45,983 nt of DNA from an uncultured bacterium (GCA_903872035.1 CAIQIZ010000004.1:1-45983); one strand, 5' to 3'; shown: positions 16,628 to 25,802, counted from the first letter of the stretch. The notes: generated by a model from the sequence alone, not told the origin. Numbers and translations: made by a program.

Positions 16628-17366
16628 ATTTTTTAAATCCGCTAGTCATGGTTGCAACGGCGTCGGCATCAATCATATATCCTTCAAATCCTCGTAATGT
16701 CTCGATGAATTCTATCCCTTTCTTACCCATCGCAAAAGCCGGCGTAACGAAGCGGTCAGCTTCATAAACGTTCGGTCCGACGACTGTTAAGCTAACGATA
16801 TCAGTAATATCTTCGGCCATTTTCTTCGGATCATATATATGCTGACCGCGAATGTAAGTGCCGGATGTGGCAACGCCCTTATTGCCTGGGTAGAGGACTT
16901 TTACGATTTCTTTTTGGTTGAAGGGATTTTTGATGCCGACGCTCCACGGTTTGCCGAGAGCATTTGATCCGTGAGCTTGGATATCGCCCCCAGCCTCGAC
17001 ATAGAAATTCTCATAGCCAGATTTCTTGAGGAGATCTGCTGCATTTCTAATCGCCCAACCTTTGACTATGCCCGATGGATCAAGGATCCCTTTTCGGTTG
17101 ACGATATTGAAATAGCCGTCAGATTCTTCTTTTGTCTTTTCGGATAAAGCAAATATCTCGCGCACATCTTGACTAGATGCTTCTATGGATAGTTCGCCTC
17201 TATTGATCCTCATTATCTCGCTGGAATCTTTGTATACACTAAAAGTTTTGTCGACATAAGTGAAATAGTCGAAAATATTACCCATATCTTTAGGTGCCGT
17301 TGATGTCGAATCGCCGACGATTTCCAGCGTTATCGGCATACCCATGATTAGTCGTGTTTCTTTCAT
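16611..17366 (-). CDS. apbE: FAD:protein FMN transferase (ApbE family)
   Basis: Transfers FMN from FAD to a Thr of target flavoproteins. Motifs: MGMPITLEI near the start, DPSGIVKGWAI, FYVEAGGDI, GVATSGTYIRGQHIYDP and EADRFVTPAFAMG (metal and FAD sites). Likely targets are encoded on either side: the SGATQTS Thr of the upstream protein and the TEPLTTP Thr of the downstream membrane protein. Unusually, no signal peptide or lipobox is visible; most ApbE proteins work outside the membrane. The upstream gene's stop is 10 bases before this ATG, so no hidden N-terminus exists. Confidence 0.92.
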   Translation of the reverse strand: MKETRLIMGMPITLEIVGDSTSTAPKDMGNIFDYFTYVDKTFSVYKDSSEIMRINRGELSIEASSQDVREIFALSEKTKEESDGYFNIVNRKGILDPSGIVKGWAIRNAADLLKKSGYENFYVEAGGDIQAHGSNALGKPWSVGIKNPFNQKEIVKVLYPGNKGVATSGTYIRGQHIYDPKKMAEDITDIVSLTVVGPNVYEADRFVTPAFAMGKKGIEFIETLRGFEGYMIDADAVATMTSGFKKYETNR

Positions 17367-17376
17367 GGGTCCTTAG

Positions 17377-17997
17377 TTAGTTTGTGGCAAGCGCAAGAGC
17401 TGAAGAAAGTGACTGAACGAATGCCTGACTAGTCTGGGTCGCTCCAGATACTATATTAACCTTAGCGCTTTGAGCGGCTATAGCTTCGCTGCGGAGGATC
17501 GGAGTCGCTCGCGAATTGATCTGCTGGGAAGTCCGTCGATCGCTAGGATATTGTAAGAATGTGACATCAGATAATCTGCCTCCACTTATGGTGGCAACGA
17601 CTTGCATATTCCCATAATACGCGTCTGTCACGGGACCTGTGTATGAGCCGTTTTTGTATAAACCGGAATTTACCGCAACGCTCACTGGGGTAGGGGCTGG
17701 AGCAACCACCGTTTTCGGCTTGATAGAAGGTGTCGACACTGTAACCTTTGGCGTCGGCTTTGTTACGGGAGTCTTTGGCGCGTCGTCTTCTGAGTCTTCG
17801 TCGCTTCCGCTAGCAATATCTTCCGAAGGTTTAATAGTCGTTGGAGAAGGTGTCGGAGAAACTATTGGAATTACAGATGTTGTGGGTGTTTGATCGGTGA
17901 TTGTTGCCAACGGTTGACCATTTGTCCGTCCAGAGCTCAACATGACATAAAATGCAAATGCGATAATCAACACAAACGAGAGCAGGAATTTTTTCAT
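17377..17997 (-). CDS. Exported FMN-binding domain protein (RnfG/NqrC-like)
   Basis: 206 residues: N-terminal signal anchor (about 3-22, MKKFLLSFVLIIAFAFYVML), a long low-complexity Pro/Thr/Ser and acidic linker (about 30-110), then an FMN_bind domain (about 115-206) beginning YKNGSYTGPVTDAYYGNMQV and ending with VNIVSGATQTSQAF. The SGATxT motif is the flavinylation site used by ApbE. The protein should be outside the cytoplasmic membrane with a flexible tether reaching into the wall. First gene of the flavin operon. Confidence 0.9.
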   Translation of the reverse strand: MKKFLLSFVLIIAFAFYVMLSSGRTNGQPLATITDQTPTTSVIPIVSPTPSPTTIKPSEDIASGSDEDSEDDAPKTPVTKPTPKVTVSTPSIKPKTVVAPAPTPVSVAVNSGLYKNGSYTGPVTDAYYGNMQVVATISGGRLSDVTFLQYPSDRRTSQQINSRATPILRSEAIAAQSAKVNIVSGATQTSQAFVQSLSSALALATN

Positions 17998-18199
17998 GTA
18001 AGTAATTGTACCATTATGATATGTGGTTCCTACGAACGAAATTGATCAAGTGGTGCGGAAGTGAGGTAAAGCCTCGCAAAGTGCCTTCATGACTTTTTTA
18101 ATCTTTCTTTATCGTTTCTTGAGACTAAATTCACGGTTTCTTCATACAGGTTTGCTAAAATCTTTGATTATTAGAATATTAATACAAACTTATACTTCA

Positions 18200-18784
18200 A
18201 TGAGTACAAAAAAGAGCCGCAAGAAGCTGGTCATCAATCGTCCGAGTCCGGTGACGATACCCGAAGATTCGGCGTTTATTCAAGATCTGAGACGAAGAAG
18301 TTCTGAAATTAGACGACGAGGCACGTTGAAAAGAGCATTCACTCTAATTGAGATTCTGGTCGTCATCGGAATCATTGCCGTGTTGGCTGCTATAGTCCTC
18401 GTGGCTGTCAATCCGGCCAGACAGTTCAAATTGGCTCGTGATTCGCAGAGAGTCGCCAATGTCAATGCGATTCTGAATGCCATACATCAGAACATGGCCG
18501 AACACCGAGGTATATTCACTTGCAACGGTATAGCGAAGGACATCCCGAATGTACCGACGATAGTTATGGGCAGCTCCACAAATCCAAATTACGGCGGTGA
18601 CATAGCTCAATGTGTCGTACCTGACTATATCTCGTCGTTACCCTACGATCCATCCAAATCAGACGCCTTCTATGAAAGCACCTCGAGCTACGATACAGAT
18701 TACATCATTTCGCGAGACCAAAATGGTCGCATCACAGCCAGCTCGAGCGGAGAATTGGCACCATCGATCTCCGTGACTAGGTAA
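18200..18784 (+). CDS. Type IV prepilin-like protein
   Basis: 195 residues with a long basic leader (about 48 residues) followed by RAFTLIEILVVIGIIAVLAAIVLVAVNPARQ, a class III prepilin cleavage and helix motif with Glu at mature position 5. Cleavage would follow Ala rather than the usual Gly. The C-terminal domain has GspG-like features (ANVNAILNAIHQNMAEH, PYDPSKSD) and two Cys. It should be a pilin or pseudopilin for surface pili or DNA uptake, both common in CPR. ATG 18200 was chosen over an upstream frame opening at 18089. No prepilin peptidase is nearby. Confidence 0.85.
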   Translation: MSTKKSRKKLVINRPSPVTIPEDSAFIQDLRRRSSEIRRRGTLKRAFTLIEILVVIGIIAVLAAIVLVAVNPARQFKLARDSQRVANVNAILNAIHQNMAEHRGIFTCNGIAKDIPNVPTIVMGSSTNPNYGGDIAQCVVPDYISSLPYDPSKSDAFYESTSSYDTDYIISRDQNGRITASSSGELAPSISVTR

Positions 18785-18806
18785 ATCCGTTCTGCTATCA
18801 TGAACA

Positions 18807-19742
18807 GTGATGTTCGTAAGCCATCGCCATCTATTTGCTTTGTTGGCCGCTTGTATAGGCGTCGTATCTGTGGTCGTCGCATTCAAGTATTCACAATCAT
18901 TGTCGGCGTTCCAAAGCGGATCGCTTCGATCGGCAACTACGCTAGAGCCTTTGGCGCCGGACTCTTCTTTCTACGGGCTTACAAATGGTGCGAAGATTGC
19001 CACTACAAGCGGTAGTTCATCGGAATCCACAGTGACAGCATACGCATATTTGGTTGGCGATGTCGTCACGGGGAAAATCTACATGGAAAAAAATGCGGAT
19101 ACGGTATTTCCCGTAGCTTCTATGTCAAAACTAATCACGGCAATAACCGCAACAGATATATATAAATCGACTAAAGGAGTGACCGTTACACAACAGGAAA
19201 CTTTGGTTGCTAGCGATACTAGCCAGCTCAAAGGCGATGAGACATTTACAGTTAAGGAGTTGCTATATCCACTTCTTCTGAATTCGTCGAATGTGGCAGC
19301 GGAGGCTTTGGCATCGAGTACTGATCGAGCCCATTTCTTGGAACTCATGTCGAGTTATGCGTGGGAAATAGGCATGCGCAAGACATTCTTTGCCGATCCA
19401 TCCGGGATCAGCCCGCAGAATATGGCATCGACCCGGGACTTTTTCACTTTAGCGAGATATCTGTATTCAAGTCGTCCTGACATCCTCGCGATAACTCGCA
19501 CCTCATCTCTATACCTGGCCACCACGACTGATCACAATTCGCATAATTTTGTAAGCATCCACCCGTTTGTGTATGATGCTAACTTTCTGGGTGGCAAAAC
19601 TGGTCACACTGATGAGGCTAGCGATACTATGTTGACTATCATGAACATGAACGGCAGGCCAATCGCTTTCATAGTCTTAAAATCGCAGGGGCGAGCAGGG
19701 GACACACGTCTGCTCATCGATGCTTACAAGAACAATCGCTAG
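18807..19742 (+). CDS. D-alanyl-D-alanine carboxypeptidase (PBP5/DacA family)
   Basis: 311 residues with an N-terminal membrane anchor (about 10-27). It has all three serine-peptidase S11 motifs: SMSK near residue 109, SSN near 156 and KTGHT near 263. It trims the terminal D-Ala of peptidoglycan stem peptides outside the membrane. No C-terminal PBP5 beta domain or amphipathic anchor is present, so the N-terminal helix is the only tether. ATG 18810 is an equally possible start. Confidence 0.9.
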   Translation: MMFVSHRHLFALLAACIGVVSVVVAFKYSQSLSAFQSGSLRSATTLEPLAPDSSFYGLTNGAKIATTSGSSSESTVTAYAYLVGDVVTGKIYMEKNADTVFPVASMSKLITAITATDIYKSTKGVTVTQQETLVASDTSQLKGDETFTVKELLYPLLLNSSNVAAEALASSTDRAHFLELMSSYAWEIGMRKTFFADPSGISPQNMASTRDFFTLARYLYSSRPDILAITRTSSLYLATTTDHNSHNFVSIHPFVYDANFLGGKTGHTDEASDTMLTIMNMNGRPIAFIVLKSQGRAGDTRLLIDAYKNNR

Positions 19743-19747
19743 TTCTT

Positions 19748-20500
19748 CTATGGCAACCAACTTCTGATCAATTGTTTGGTATCATCTGGTCCTTTGACCG
19801 ATATGCAGTCGACACCAGTGGCTTTGGCTGGAAAATCATTTCCGCCGTAAAAAAGGGCGTCACCGACGAAGACGATGTCATTGGAATCGATCTTCAAAAA
19901 TTGCTCGAGCTTGCGGATGCCGTAACCTTTGTTGATACCGCGCTTGGTCACATCGATAGAGGTTGCTCCACCTACGCGCACTTCAAATTCAGGGATTCTT
20001 TCGCTGAGAACCGAAGCCAACCTTTCGCGTTTCGTCCGAGTAGGATCCCAGGCATATTTGATGTCAGCGGGAGCGCTCTGTCCCAGAGCGGAAAAAGTAA
20101 TCTGCGACCCTCTGTCTTCGATGAGCGGCCCATAGATCTTTGCTGGTTGTTCATATTTCATGATCTTGAGCGCCGTGTCTAATGCAGACATGATCCGTTG
20201 CTTCTCGTTCGGTAGCAAATTCTCGGTGTATTGCTCGACCCAGTTTCCTCTCCAGACAAACAAGCGCGTTCCCGAAGTCGGCATCAATAATAAGTTATCG
20301 TAGTTCTCTGAAGTCCCCGGCAACTGTGCCAGAAATTGTGTTTGAAATTGAGGAAATCCACCGCCAGAAATGATAGCGACTTTTTTTTGTTGTAGAAGCT
20401 TCACAACGAGTTCAGCCGTCTCTTTGTCCATCGGAGACTTGCTGATCGTTAACGTTCCGTCTAGATCGAAGATGATTAGTTGTTTTGAGTATGCGGTCAT
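19748..20500 (-). CDS. HAD-superfamily phosphomannomutase-like phosphatase/mutase
   Basis: 250 residues, HAD type IIB. Motif I is LIIFDLDGTLT (nucleophile and acid/base Asp), motif II ISGG, motif IV VGDALFYGGNDFPA, with cap residues EDRGSQITFSALGQSAP and W-D-P as in eukaryotic-type PMM. PMM interconverts mannose 1-phosphate and mannose 6-phosphate. It is the last gene of an operon with two GH130 proteins and a phosphomannose isomerase, which supports this activity over a general sugar phosphatase. Confidence 0.83.
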   Translation of the reverse strand: MTAYSKQLIIFDLDGTLTISKSPMDKETAELVVKLLQQKKVAIISGGGFPQFQTQFLAQLPGTSENYDNLLLMPTSGTRLFVWRGNWVEQYTENLLPNEKQRIMSALDTALKIMKYEQPAKIYGPLIEDRGSQITFSALGQSAPADIKYAWDPTRTKRERLASVLSERIPEFEVRVGGATSIDVTKRGINKGYGIRKLEQFLKIDSNDIVFVGDALFYGGNDFPAKATGVDCISVKGPDDTKQLIRSWLP

Positions 20501-20542
20501 TGTTATATAAATATATCAATAAGTGGGGAACACCAACAGACA

Positions 20543-22423
20543 TCAAACCTCCAGCATCTTTAACAAAGTCGCCATCTTCATCGTTGCAACACCAACGACT
20601 TGGTCGGCGCCACCATAGTACATGTACGCCGTACCGCCACGTACGGTCAGTCCACAAGGGAAGACCACGTTAGGGACTATACCCTTGCACTCATATTGTT
20701 CTTTGGGTGCAAATAGCGGCTCAGCCGTTCTCGCCTTGACGATCGTCGGGTCGGCAAGATCCAAGAGGACTGCTCCGATACGATAGGTAGTGCTCCAGGA
20801 TACGCCATGATACAGGAGAAGCCAGCCCATCTTGGTCTTGATCGGTGGCGCAGATATGCCAACCTTGCCACCATCCCACATGCCCCGTCTCGGCGTGATG
20901 ATCTCGATACATTGAGTTATCTTGTATTTCGAAAAGTCGAGCGAGGCCACGAAGTCTGCGCAAACGCTCTCGTTCACACGGTGGAATACCATATATCCAC
21001 CTTTGCATGGTTCGGGCAAAATAGCCGCATCTTTGTTGGCTATAGATGGTGGGGTTATGATCTCTGGCTTTGACCAAGAACCCCATTTCTTTTTGAGGAA
21101 ATCTTCTGTCCCGATAGAGCTCACAGCAACTCGCGGAGTGCTTCCATCATAGGCCGTGTAGGCCATAAATACACGATCACCGATCTTCATGATGCGTGGA
21201 TCCTCGCATCCTTTCGATTCAAAATCTGCTCGCGGAAAATAGATAGGCTTGTCCGAACGTTCGTCGATGGACAATCCGTCGATAGAAGAGGCGTATCCAA
21301 CAGTTGATATATTATCGACAGAAACTGCTCGGTACAATATATGAGTCTTGTCACCCAGATCGATCGCGGCAGGATTGAGTGTCCCTCGAGTCTCCCAAAG
21401 CATTCCTGGACGAGGTGAAATTATCGGATTGCCAGCGAAACGCTTGAAGCATGACCTCCTGTTGTCTGTCAGGACATCCATGAGGTTATCGAGCGGAATA
21501 GACGCTACGGCACAATGAGTATCGGCAGCACCGTAATAGATCTTCAAACGGCCATCTTCTATCAGAGCTCCAGTCGGAAAGATCACATGGGCGACTTGTC
21601 CGGTATTCTCGTAATACTCCTCGGGTACCATGAAGGGACCTCTCGTTCTTCCGATCACGTGACGGGGATTCTCCAGGTCTAGAAGAACGATCTCAATACC
21701 GAAGACTTGATCACCTTGGCCATAACGTTGCATATGTGAATACACAACCAGCCATCCCTTGTCTGTTCGAACCGGTGCGGCACCTAGTTCGATATGGTCG
21801 CTCGGTAATCTGCGGATAGATATCTTATGAGACTCGAGATTTTTCCACCATTCATTCCAAAAATCAGGCGACCAGATATCTTCCTCATTATTGAATTCGA
21901 CGTAACATATATCCGAAGGTTTTCTATCGGTATTTACTGTAATCAAAGCGGCCATTTTCCCATTGATCTTATCAGGGAAGAGCGCCATGGCTTTGGCGTT
22001 AAAAGGAGTGACAAGATGCTTTTCGGTGATCGTATTTAAGTCTTTGGAGATCGCAACTGCGACTTTGATATTGTCTGCAGAAAAAGGGTATCCTCCGAGC
22101 GCTGTATAAAAAATATAATATTTTCCATTCAGTTTCGTGACACGCGGATCTTCGCATCCATAGTAATCGAATTCACGATCTGGTGAGACGAGTACGTGGC
22201 GATCCTCGAAGTCGATGCCGTTGGTCGAAGATGCCCTGGCGATCACTGACATGCGGACATGAGGATCTCGCAGAAGGTCTGGCTCTGACATGGCGCGATA
22301 AATCAGATAAGTTTTTTTGCCGACAACGACTGGACAGCCGTTGAAAGCGGCGGCGGCCTCCCAAGGATGTTCGCGTAGGGGAGAGAGAAGAGGATTATGT
22401 TCGGATCTTTTGAGTGTGAACAT
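20543..22423 (-). CDS. Tandem GH130 beta-mannoside phosphorylase-like protein
   Basis: 626 residues containing two five-bladed propeller modules (about 1-310 and 315-626). Each has the GH130 block: YGCEDPRVTKLNGKYYIFYTA in the first and KGCEDPRIMKIGDRVFMAYTA in the second, plus GWLVVYSHM and GWLLLYHGV strand motifs and YYGAADTHCAVA / YYGGADQVVGVA ends. GH130 enzymes release mannose 1-phosphate from beta-mannosides using phosphate. Both halves look complete, so this is a duplication-fusion. No signal peptide: cytoplasmic. It lies nine bases after the third GH130 gene. Confidence 0.88.
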   Translation of the reverse strand: MFTLKRSEHNPLLSPLREHPWEAAAAFNGCPVVVGKKTYLIYRAMSEPDLLRDPHVRMSVIARASSTNGIDFEDRHVLVSPDREFDYYGCEDPRVTKLNGKYYIFYTALGGYPFSADNIKVAVAISKDLNTITEKHLVTPFNAKAMALFPDKINGKMAALITVNTDRKPSDICYVEFNNEEDIWSPDFWNEWWKNLESHKISIRRLPSDHIELGAAPVRTDKGWLVVYSHMQRYGQGDQVFGIEIVLLDLENPRHVIGRTRGPFMVPEEYYENTGQVAHVIFPTGALIEDGRLKIYYGAADTHCAVASIPLDNLMDVLTDNRRSCFKRFAGNPIISPRPGMLWETRGTLNPAAIDLGDKTHILYRAVSVDNISTVGYASSIDGLSIDERSDKPIYFPRADFESKGCEDPRIMKIGDRVFMAYTAYDGSTPRVAVSSIGTEDFLKKKWGSWSKPEIITPPSIANKDAAILPEPCKGGYMVFHRVNESVCADFVASLDFSKYKITQCIEIITPRRGMWDGGKVGISAPPIKTKMGWLLLYHGVSWSTTYRIGAVLLDLADPTIVKARTAEPLFAPKEQYECKGIVPNVVFPCGLTVRGGTAYMYYGGADQVVGVATMKMATLLKMLEV

Positions 22424-22431
22424 AGAGGAAA

Positions 22432-23556
22432 TTAGACTTTACCATGTTCAACCAACCAATTAAGCAATTGTTTTAATGGCGTCTGAGCAATACATACATG
22501 CCTGTCTCCGCCACCATAATAGACCATCAGATTGTCGCCTAGAATCACTGCGCCGCTAGCGTAAACCACACCTGGTTTTCCATCATTCTCATAATTCATC
22601 TCCGGATTGAGGATCGGTTCAGGCGAACGATAGAGAACTTTGGTTGGGTCTTTCAGGTCTAGAATCATTGCTCCGATCCTATATCCGATGCCGTATTTAT
22701 CAGGATCGTCCTTATCGATAGCGTGGTAAAGGAGTAGCCAGCCGATCTCTGTCTTGAGCGGTGGTGGACCGGCGCCACGGACGCGGTTATCCCAGAATTC
22801 TTTGCGTCCAACCTGGACCCCTTGGGGACGGGTGCTCTTAATATGGGTAGTCAAATTATCTAAGCTATCGACGTATTCGATGGCTATATTCGGTACTATG
22901 CTGTTCAGGATTGCGTATTTGCTGTTTATCTTCTCTGGAAATATCAGCCAATTCTTGGCGACGTAACCAGGAGGAGATATGAGAACAGGTCGACGCCAGC
23001 GCCACTTCTTATGTTTAAAATCATCTATACCGATAGAAGTCAGAGCGATCCTAACGGAGTTCCATCCTTCGAAGGCTACGTATGTCATATAGATCTTGCC
23101 ATCTATCCTCACCGCTCTCGGGTCCTCTGAACCACCCCATCCTCCGCCGGAAGTATAAAAAGATGGATCGTAATTACGAGGTCCGTAGGAAGATTTTGAA
23201 GCTGGCATACCATAATCCGGCAGGGGCTCATAGACTGGATACATGGGTCGATCATCGAAATGTAAACCATCGGTGCTCGAGGCATAGCCGATTCGGGATA
23301 TACCATCAGCGCCAACTGCACGGTACAAAAGGTGGACTTTTCCATCATCATCCTTGATCGCGGTCGGATTGAATGTCCCGTTCAGCTCCCATTCATGGAC
23401 AGCAAGAGGAGATATTACCGGGTTTTTGTGATGGCGTGTCAGCTTGAAAGATGGCCGCTTGAGTCCGTATACTCTCTTGATCTCAAGAAAAGCGAATACG
23501 CATGCCGCGAATGCTGCGACGAAGGCGATCAGAGAAAGTGTGATTGTTAAGTTCAT
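22432..23556 (-). CDS. Membrane-anchored GH130-family protein
   Basis: 374 residues. An N-terminal helix (about 3-25) is followed by a GH130 propeller: HKNPVISPLAVHEWELNGTFNPTA, WGGSEDPRAVRIDGKIYMTYVAFEG, GWLLLYHAIDKDD and YYGGGDRHVCIAQ. The EDPR block is intact. The single anchor would hold the enzyme at the membrane; orientation is not certain, since phosphorolysis needs inorganic phosphate and is usually intracellular. It is 17 bases downstream of the cupin gene and nine upstream of the tandem GH130 gene. Confidence 0.88.
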   Translation of the reverse strand: MNLTITLSLIAFVAAFAACVFAFLEIKRVYGLKRPSFKLTRHHKNPVISPLAVHEWELNGTFNPTAIKDDDGKVHLLYRAVGADGISRIGYASSTDGLHFDDRPMYPVYEPLPDYGMPASKSSYGPRNYDPSFYTSGGGWGGSEDPRAVRIDGKIYMTYVAFEGWNSVRIALTSIGIDDFKHKKWRWRRPVLISPPGYVAKNWLIFPEKINSKYAILNSIVPNIAIEYVDSLDNLTTHIKSTRPQGVQVGRKEFWDNRVRGAGPPPLKTEIGWLLLYHAIDKDDPDKYGIGYRIGAMILDLKDPTKVLYRSPEPILNPEMNYENDGKPGVVYASGAVILGDNLMVYYGGGDRHVCIAQTPLKQLLNWLVEHGKV

Positions 23557-23573
23557 TGTAAAAAAGGAACAGA

Positions 23574-23924
23574 TCAGCTCCGACCATAGCGGTCTTCGAT
23601 ACGAACCACATCATTTTCATCGAACTCATCAAGTGCAATCTCCAGAATGATCAGTGGTTCAGTGCCACCTTCAATGCGGTGATTAGTTTCTCTTGGTATA
23701 AAATAATCCATCCCAGGCTTCGCTTCATGCTTGCTATTACCTATTTGAATCATCCCATTTCCGGAAATGATGCGCCAGAATTCATCCCGCTTATGATGAT
23801 ATTGCAAACTGAAAGCTTCACCGGGTTTTACGGTGAGAATTTTTACAGTGGAGGATGTGTTCTCGGTGAACTTAACAAACTCCCCCCATGGTCGTTCTTC
23901 ACGATACGGTTCGAGGGACTTCAT
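23574..23924 (-). CDS. Cupin-type mannose-6-phosphate isomerase
   Basis: 116 residues forming a single cupin: RPWGEFVKFTEN at the N-terminus (the type II PMI start), VKPGEAFSLQYHHKRDEFWRIISG with the metal-binding His-His and Glu, and PRETNHRIEGG supplying the last His. These features match the cupin half of bifunctional ManC/AlgA proteins. It should convert mannose 6-phosphate and fructose 6-phosphate. First gene of the mannose operon (PMI, GH130, GH130 x2, PMM). Confidence 0.87.
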   Translation of the reverse strand: MKSLEPYREERPWGEFVKFTENTSSTVKILTVKPGEAFSLQYHHKRDEFWRIISGNGMIQIGNSKHEAKPGMDYFIPRETNHRIEGGTEPLIILEIALDEFDENDVVRIEDRYGRS

Positions 23925-24035
23925 TTGGATTATTACCCGACATTATAACGTGAAAACTATATATATATGCTGTGCATAACTTGATCAGGGTCAACATTTG
24001 GTAAATATCGCTCGGTATGCAATAATATCGCAACA

Positions 24036-25250
24036 ATGAATAACCTAGATGATAAGAAGCTCACGTATTTACGAATAGGCCTACCGGCCATAATTTTTGG
24101 CCTGTTGATAGGATTCTACATAGGGCAGCGCAATTCCTCCAATCACAATTTTTCTTCATTGACCAATGGTGCGCCGGTCACCAGCCAGCAATTTTCCCCG
24201 TTTTGGACGGTGTGGCAAGATTTGGACCAGAAATATGTTGCAGCTGCTAGTACTACGGCCCAGGATAGGATATATGGTGCCATCCAGGGTTTGGCGGCTT
24301 CGTATGGCGATCCTTACACTGTCTTTTTTCCACCAGTGGAATCGAAGATGTTCCAAGAAGACATCACCGGAAACTTTGAAGGAGTTGGTATGGAGATCGG
24401 AATAAAGAACAAGCAGCTCCTCGTTATCTCGCCGATCAAGGGAAGTCCAGCTGACAAAGCTGGCGTAAAGGCCGGGGACTTTATACTTTCGATCGACGGT
24501 ACATCGACAGCGTCCATGGGCACCGATACGGCAGTCAAGCTTATTCGCGGTCCGGGTGGCTCGAAGGTCAAGATCAGTTACCTTATCCAGGGAATAGGGA
24601 AGCCTGTTGAAAAAATTCTAACTCGCGCGGTCATCAATATTCCTACGCTCGATACCAAGACAAAACCAGGCGGTATCTTTGTCATTAGCCTTTACAGCTT
24701 TACTTCAGAATCGCCGAATTTGTTCAGAGATGCCCTCCGTCAATTCGTCCTCTCAGGTGACCATAAGCTCATCCTTGATTTGCGCGGTAATCCGGGTGGA
24801 TATCTAGATGCGGCCTGGGATATGGCTTCCTGGTTCTTGCCGGCCGGAAAAGTAGTGGTTACCGAGGATTTTGGTAAGAATCATCCGCAGAATATCTATC
24901 GTAGCAAGGGTTATGATATCTTTAATAAAAATCTGGATATGATAGTCCTAGTTGACGGCGGATCGGCTTCAGCAGCGGAGATTCTGGCTGGTGCCTTGAA
25001 AGAGCAGGGGATAGCCAAGCTAGTCGGGGCCAAGACATTCGGTAAAGGATCTGTACAAGAATTGATACCTATTACCTCTGACACCTCTCTCAAGGTCACA
25101 ATCGCCCGCTGGTTGACTCCAAACGGCCATAACTTATCTCATGATGGTCTGGATCCTGATTATGCCGTCGAAGTGGGCGACAAGGACGCGGCCGCCAAGA
25201 TCGATTCTCAAATGAATAAAGCCGTGCAGTTATTGACAGCACAACCGTAA
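24036..25250 (+). CDS. Carboxyl-terminal processing peptidase (S41)
   Basis: 404 residues: signal anchor (about 12-30), an N-terminal helical segment, a PDZ domain (about 110-195, GVGMEIGIKNKQLLVISPI...AGVKAGDFILSIDG) and an S41 core with LILDLRGNPGGYL, DGGSASAAEILAGAL (catalytic Ser) and GAKTFGKGSVQE (catalytic Lys). Ctp proteases trim exported proteins at the outer face of the membrane. It lies divergent from the mannose operon. Confidence 0.92.
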   Translation: MNNLDDKKLTYLRIGLPAIIFGLLIGFYIGQRNSSNHNFSSLTNGAPVTSQQFSPFWTVWQDLDQKYVAAASTTAQDRIYGAIQGLAASYGDPYTVFFPPVESKMFQEDITGNFEGVGMEIGIKNKQLLVISPIKGSPADKAGVKAGDFILSIDGTSTASMGTDTAVKLIRGPGGSKVKISYLIQGIGKPVEKILTRAVINIPTLDTKTKPGGIFVISLYSFTSESPNLFRDALRQFVLSGDHKLILDLRGNPGGYLDAAWDMASWFLPAGKVVVTEDFGKNHPQNIYRSKGYDIFNKNLDMIVLVDGGSASAAEILAGALKEQGIAKLVGAKTFGKGSVQELIPITSDTSLKVTIARWLTPNGHNLSHDGLDPDYAVEVGDKDAAAKIDSQMNKAVQLLTAQP

Positions 25251-25301
25251 TCAGCCATTATCAAATAGTACCGAATCACTTATATAACTAATCCCAACCA
25301 C

Positions 25302-25778
25302 ATGAAAGTCATTCTACTCAAAGATGTCGCTAAGCTGGGTCGCCAGTATGAGATCAAAGAAGTCAGCAGCGGTCATGCTATCAATCTGCTCATCCCTCAA
25401 GGATTGGCATTATCAGCTACACCTGATGCGGTAAAGCGCCTTGAAGTGAAGAAGAAACAAGCTGATGCAGAAAGAAAGATCCACGAAGACCTGCTTGTAA
25501 TGAATATCAAAGGTCTTGATGGTAAGACAATTACTATTGCAGGCAAAGCCAATGAAAAAGGCCATCTCTTTGCCGGCTTGCACCGTGAAGCTATCGCCGC
25601 AGAGTTGCAGAAGCAAACAGAACTGCAGATCGACCCCTCATTCATCCAGATCGACCACCCATTAAAGGAGGTCGGCGAGCATATAGTTGAAGTGAAAGCA
25701 CCCGCCTCAACAGAAATATCTGGTATGTCAAAAGGTAAGTCAGTTAAGTTTACAGTAGTCATTGAAGCCTTGAAGTAA
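25302..25778 (+). CDS. rplI: 50S ribosomal protein L9
   Basis: 158 residues: N-terminal MKVILLKDVAKLGRQYEIKEVSSGHAINLLIPQGLA, the L9 signature, then a long connecting helix and a C-terminal lobe (KGHLFAGLHREAIA, EVGEHIVEVK). It binds 23S rRNA near the L1 stalk. L9 is often missing from Microgenomates, so its presence speaks for another CPR branch. The gene converges with rpmA across a shared hairpin terminator. Confidence 0.95.
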   Translation: MKVILLKDVAKLGRQYEIKEVSSGHAINLLIPQGLALSATPDAVKRLEVKKKQADAERKIHEDLLVMNIKGLDGKTITIAGKANEKGHLFAGLHREAIAAELQKQTELQIDPSFIQIDHPLKEVGEHIVEVKAPASTEISGMSKGKSVKFTVVIEALK

Positions 25779-25802
25779 TAGCTTTTTCGCCTATAATTAG
25801 CT

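Noticed and set aside
22432-23556. GH130-like proteins as GH43/GH32 hydrolases
   Set aside because: The repeated G..EDPR and YYGG.D blocks are GH130 hallmarks, and the flanking PMI and PMM genes fit mannose 1-phosphate release.
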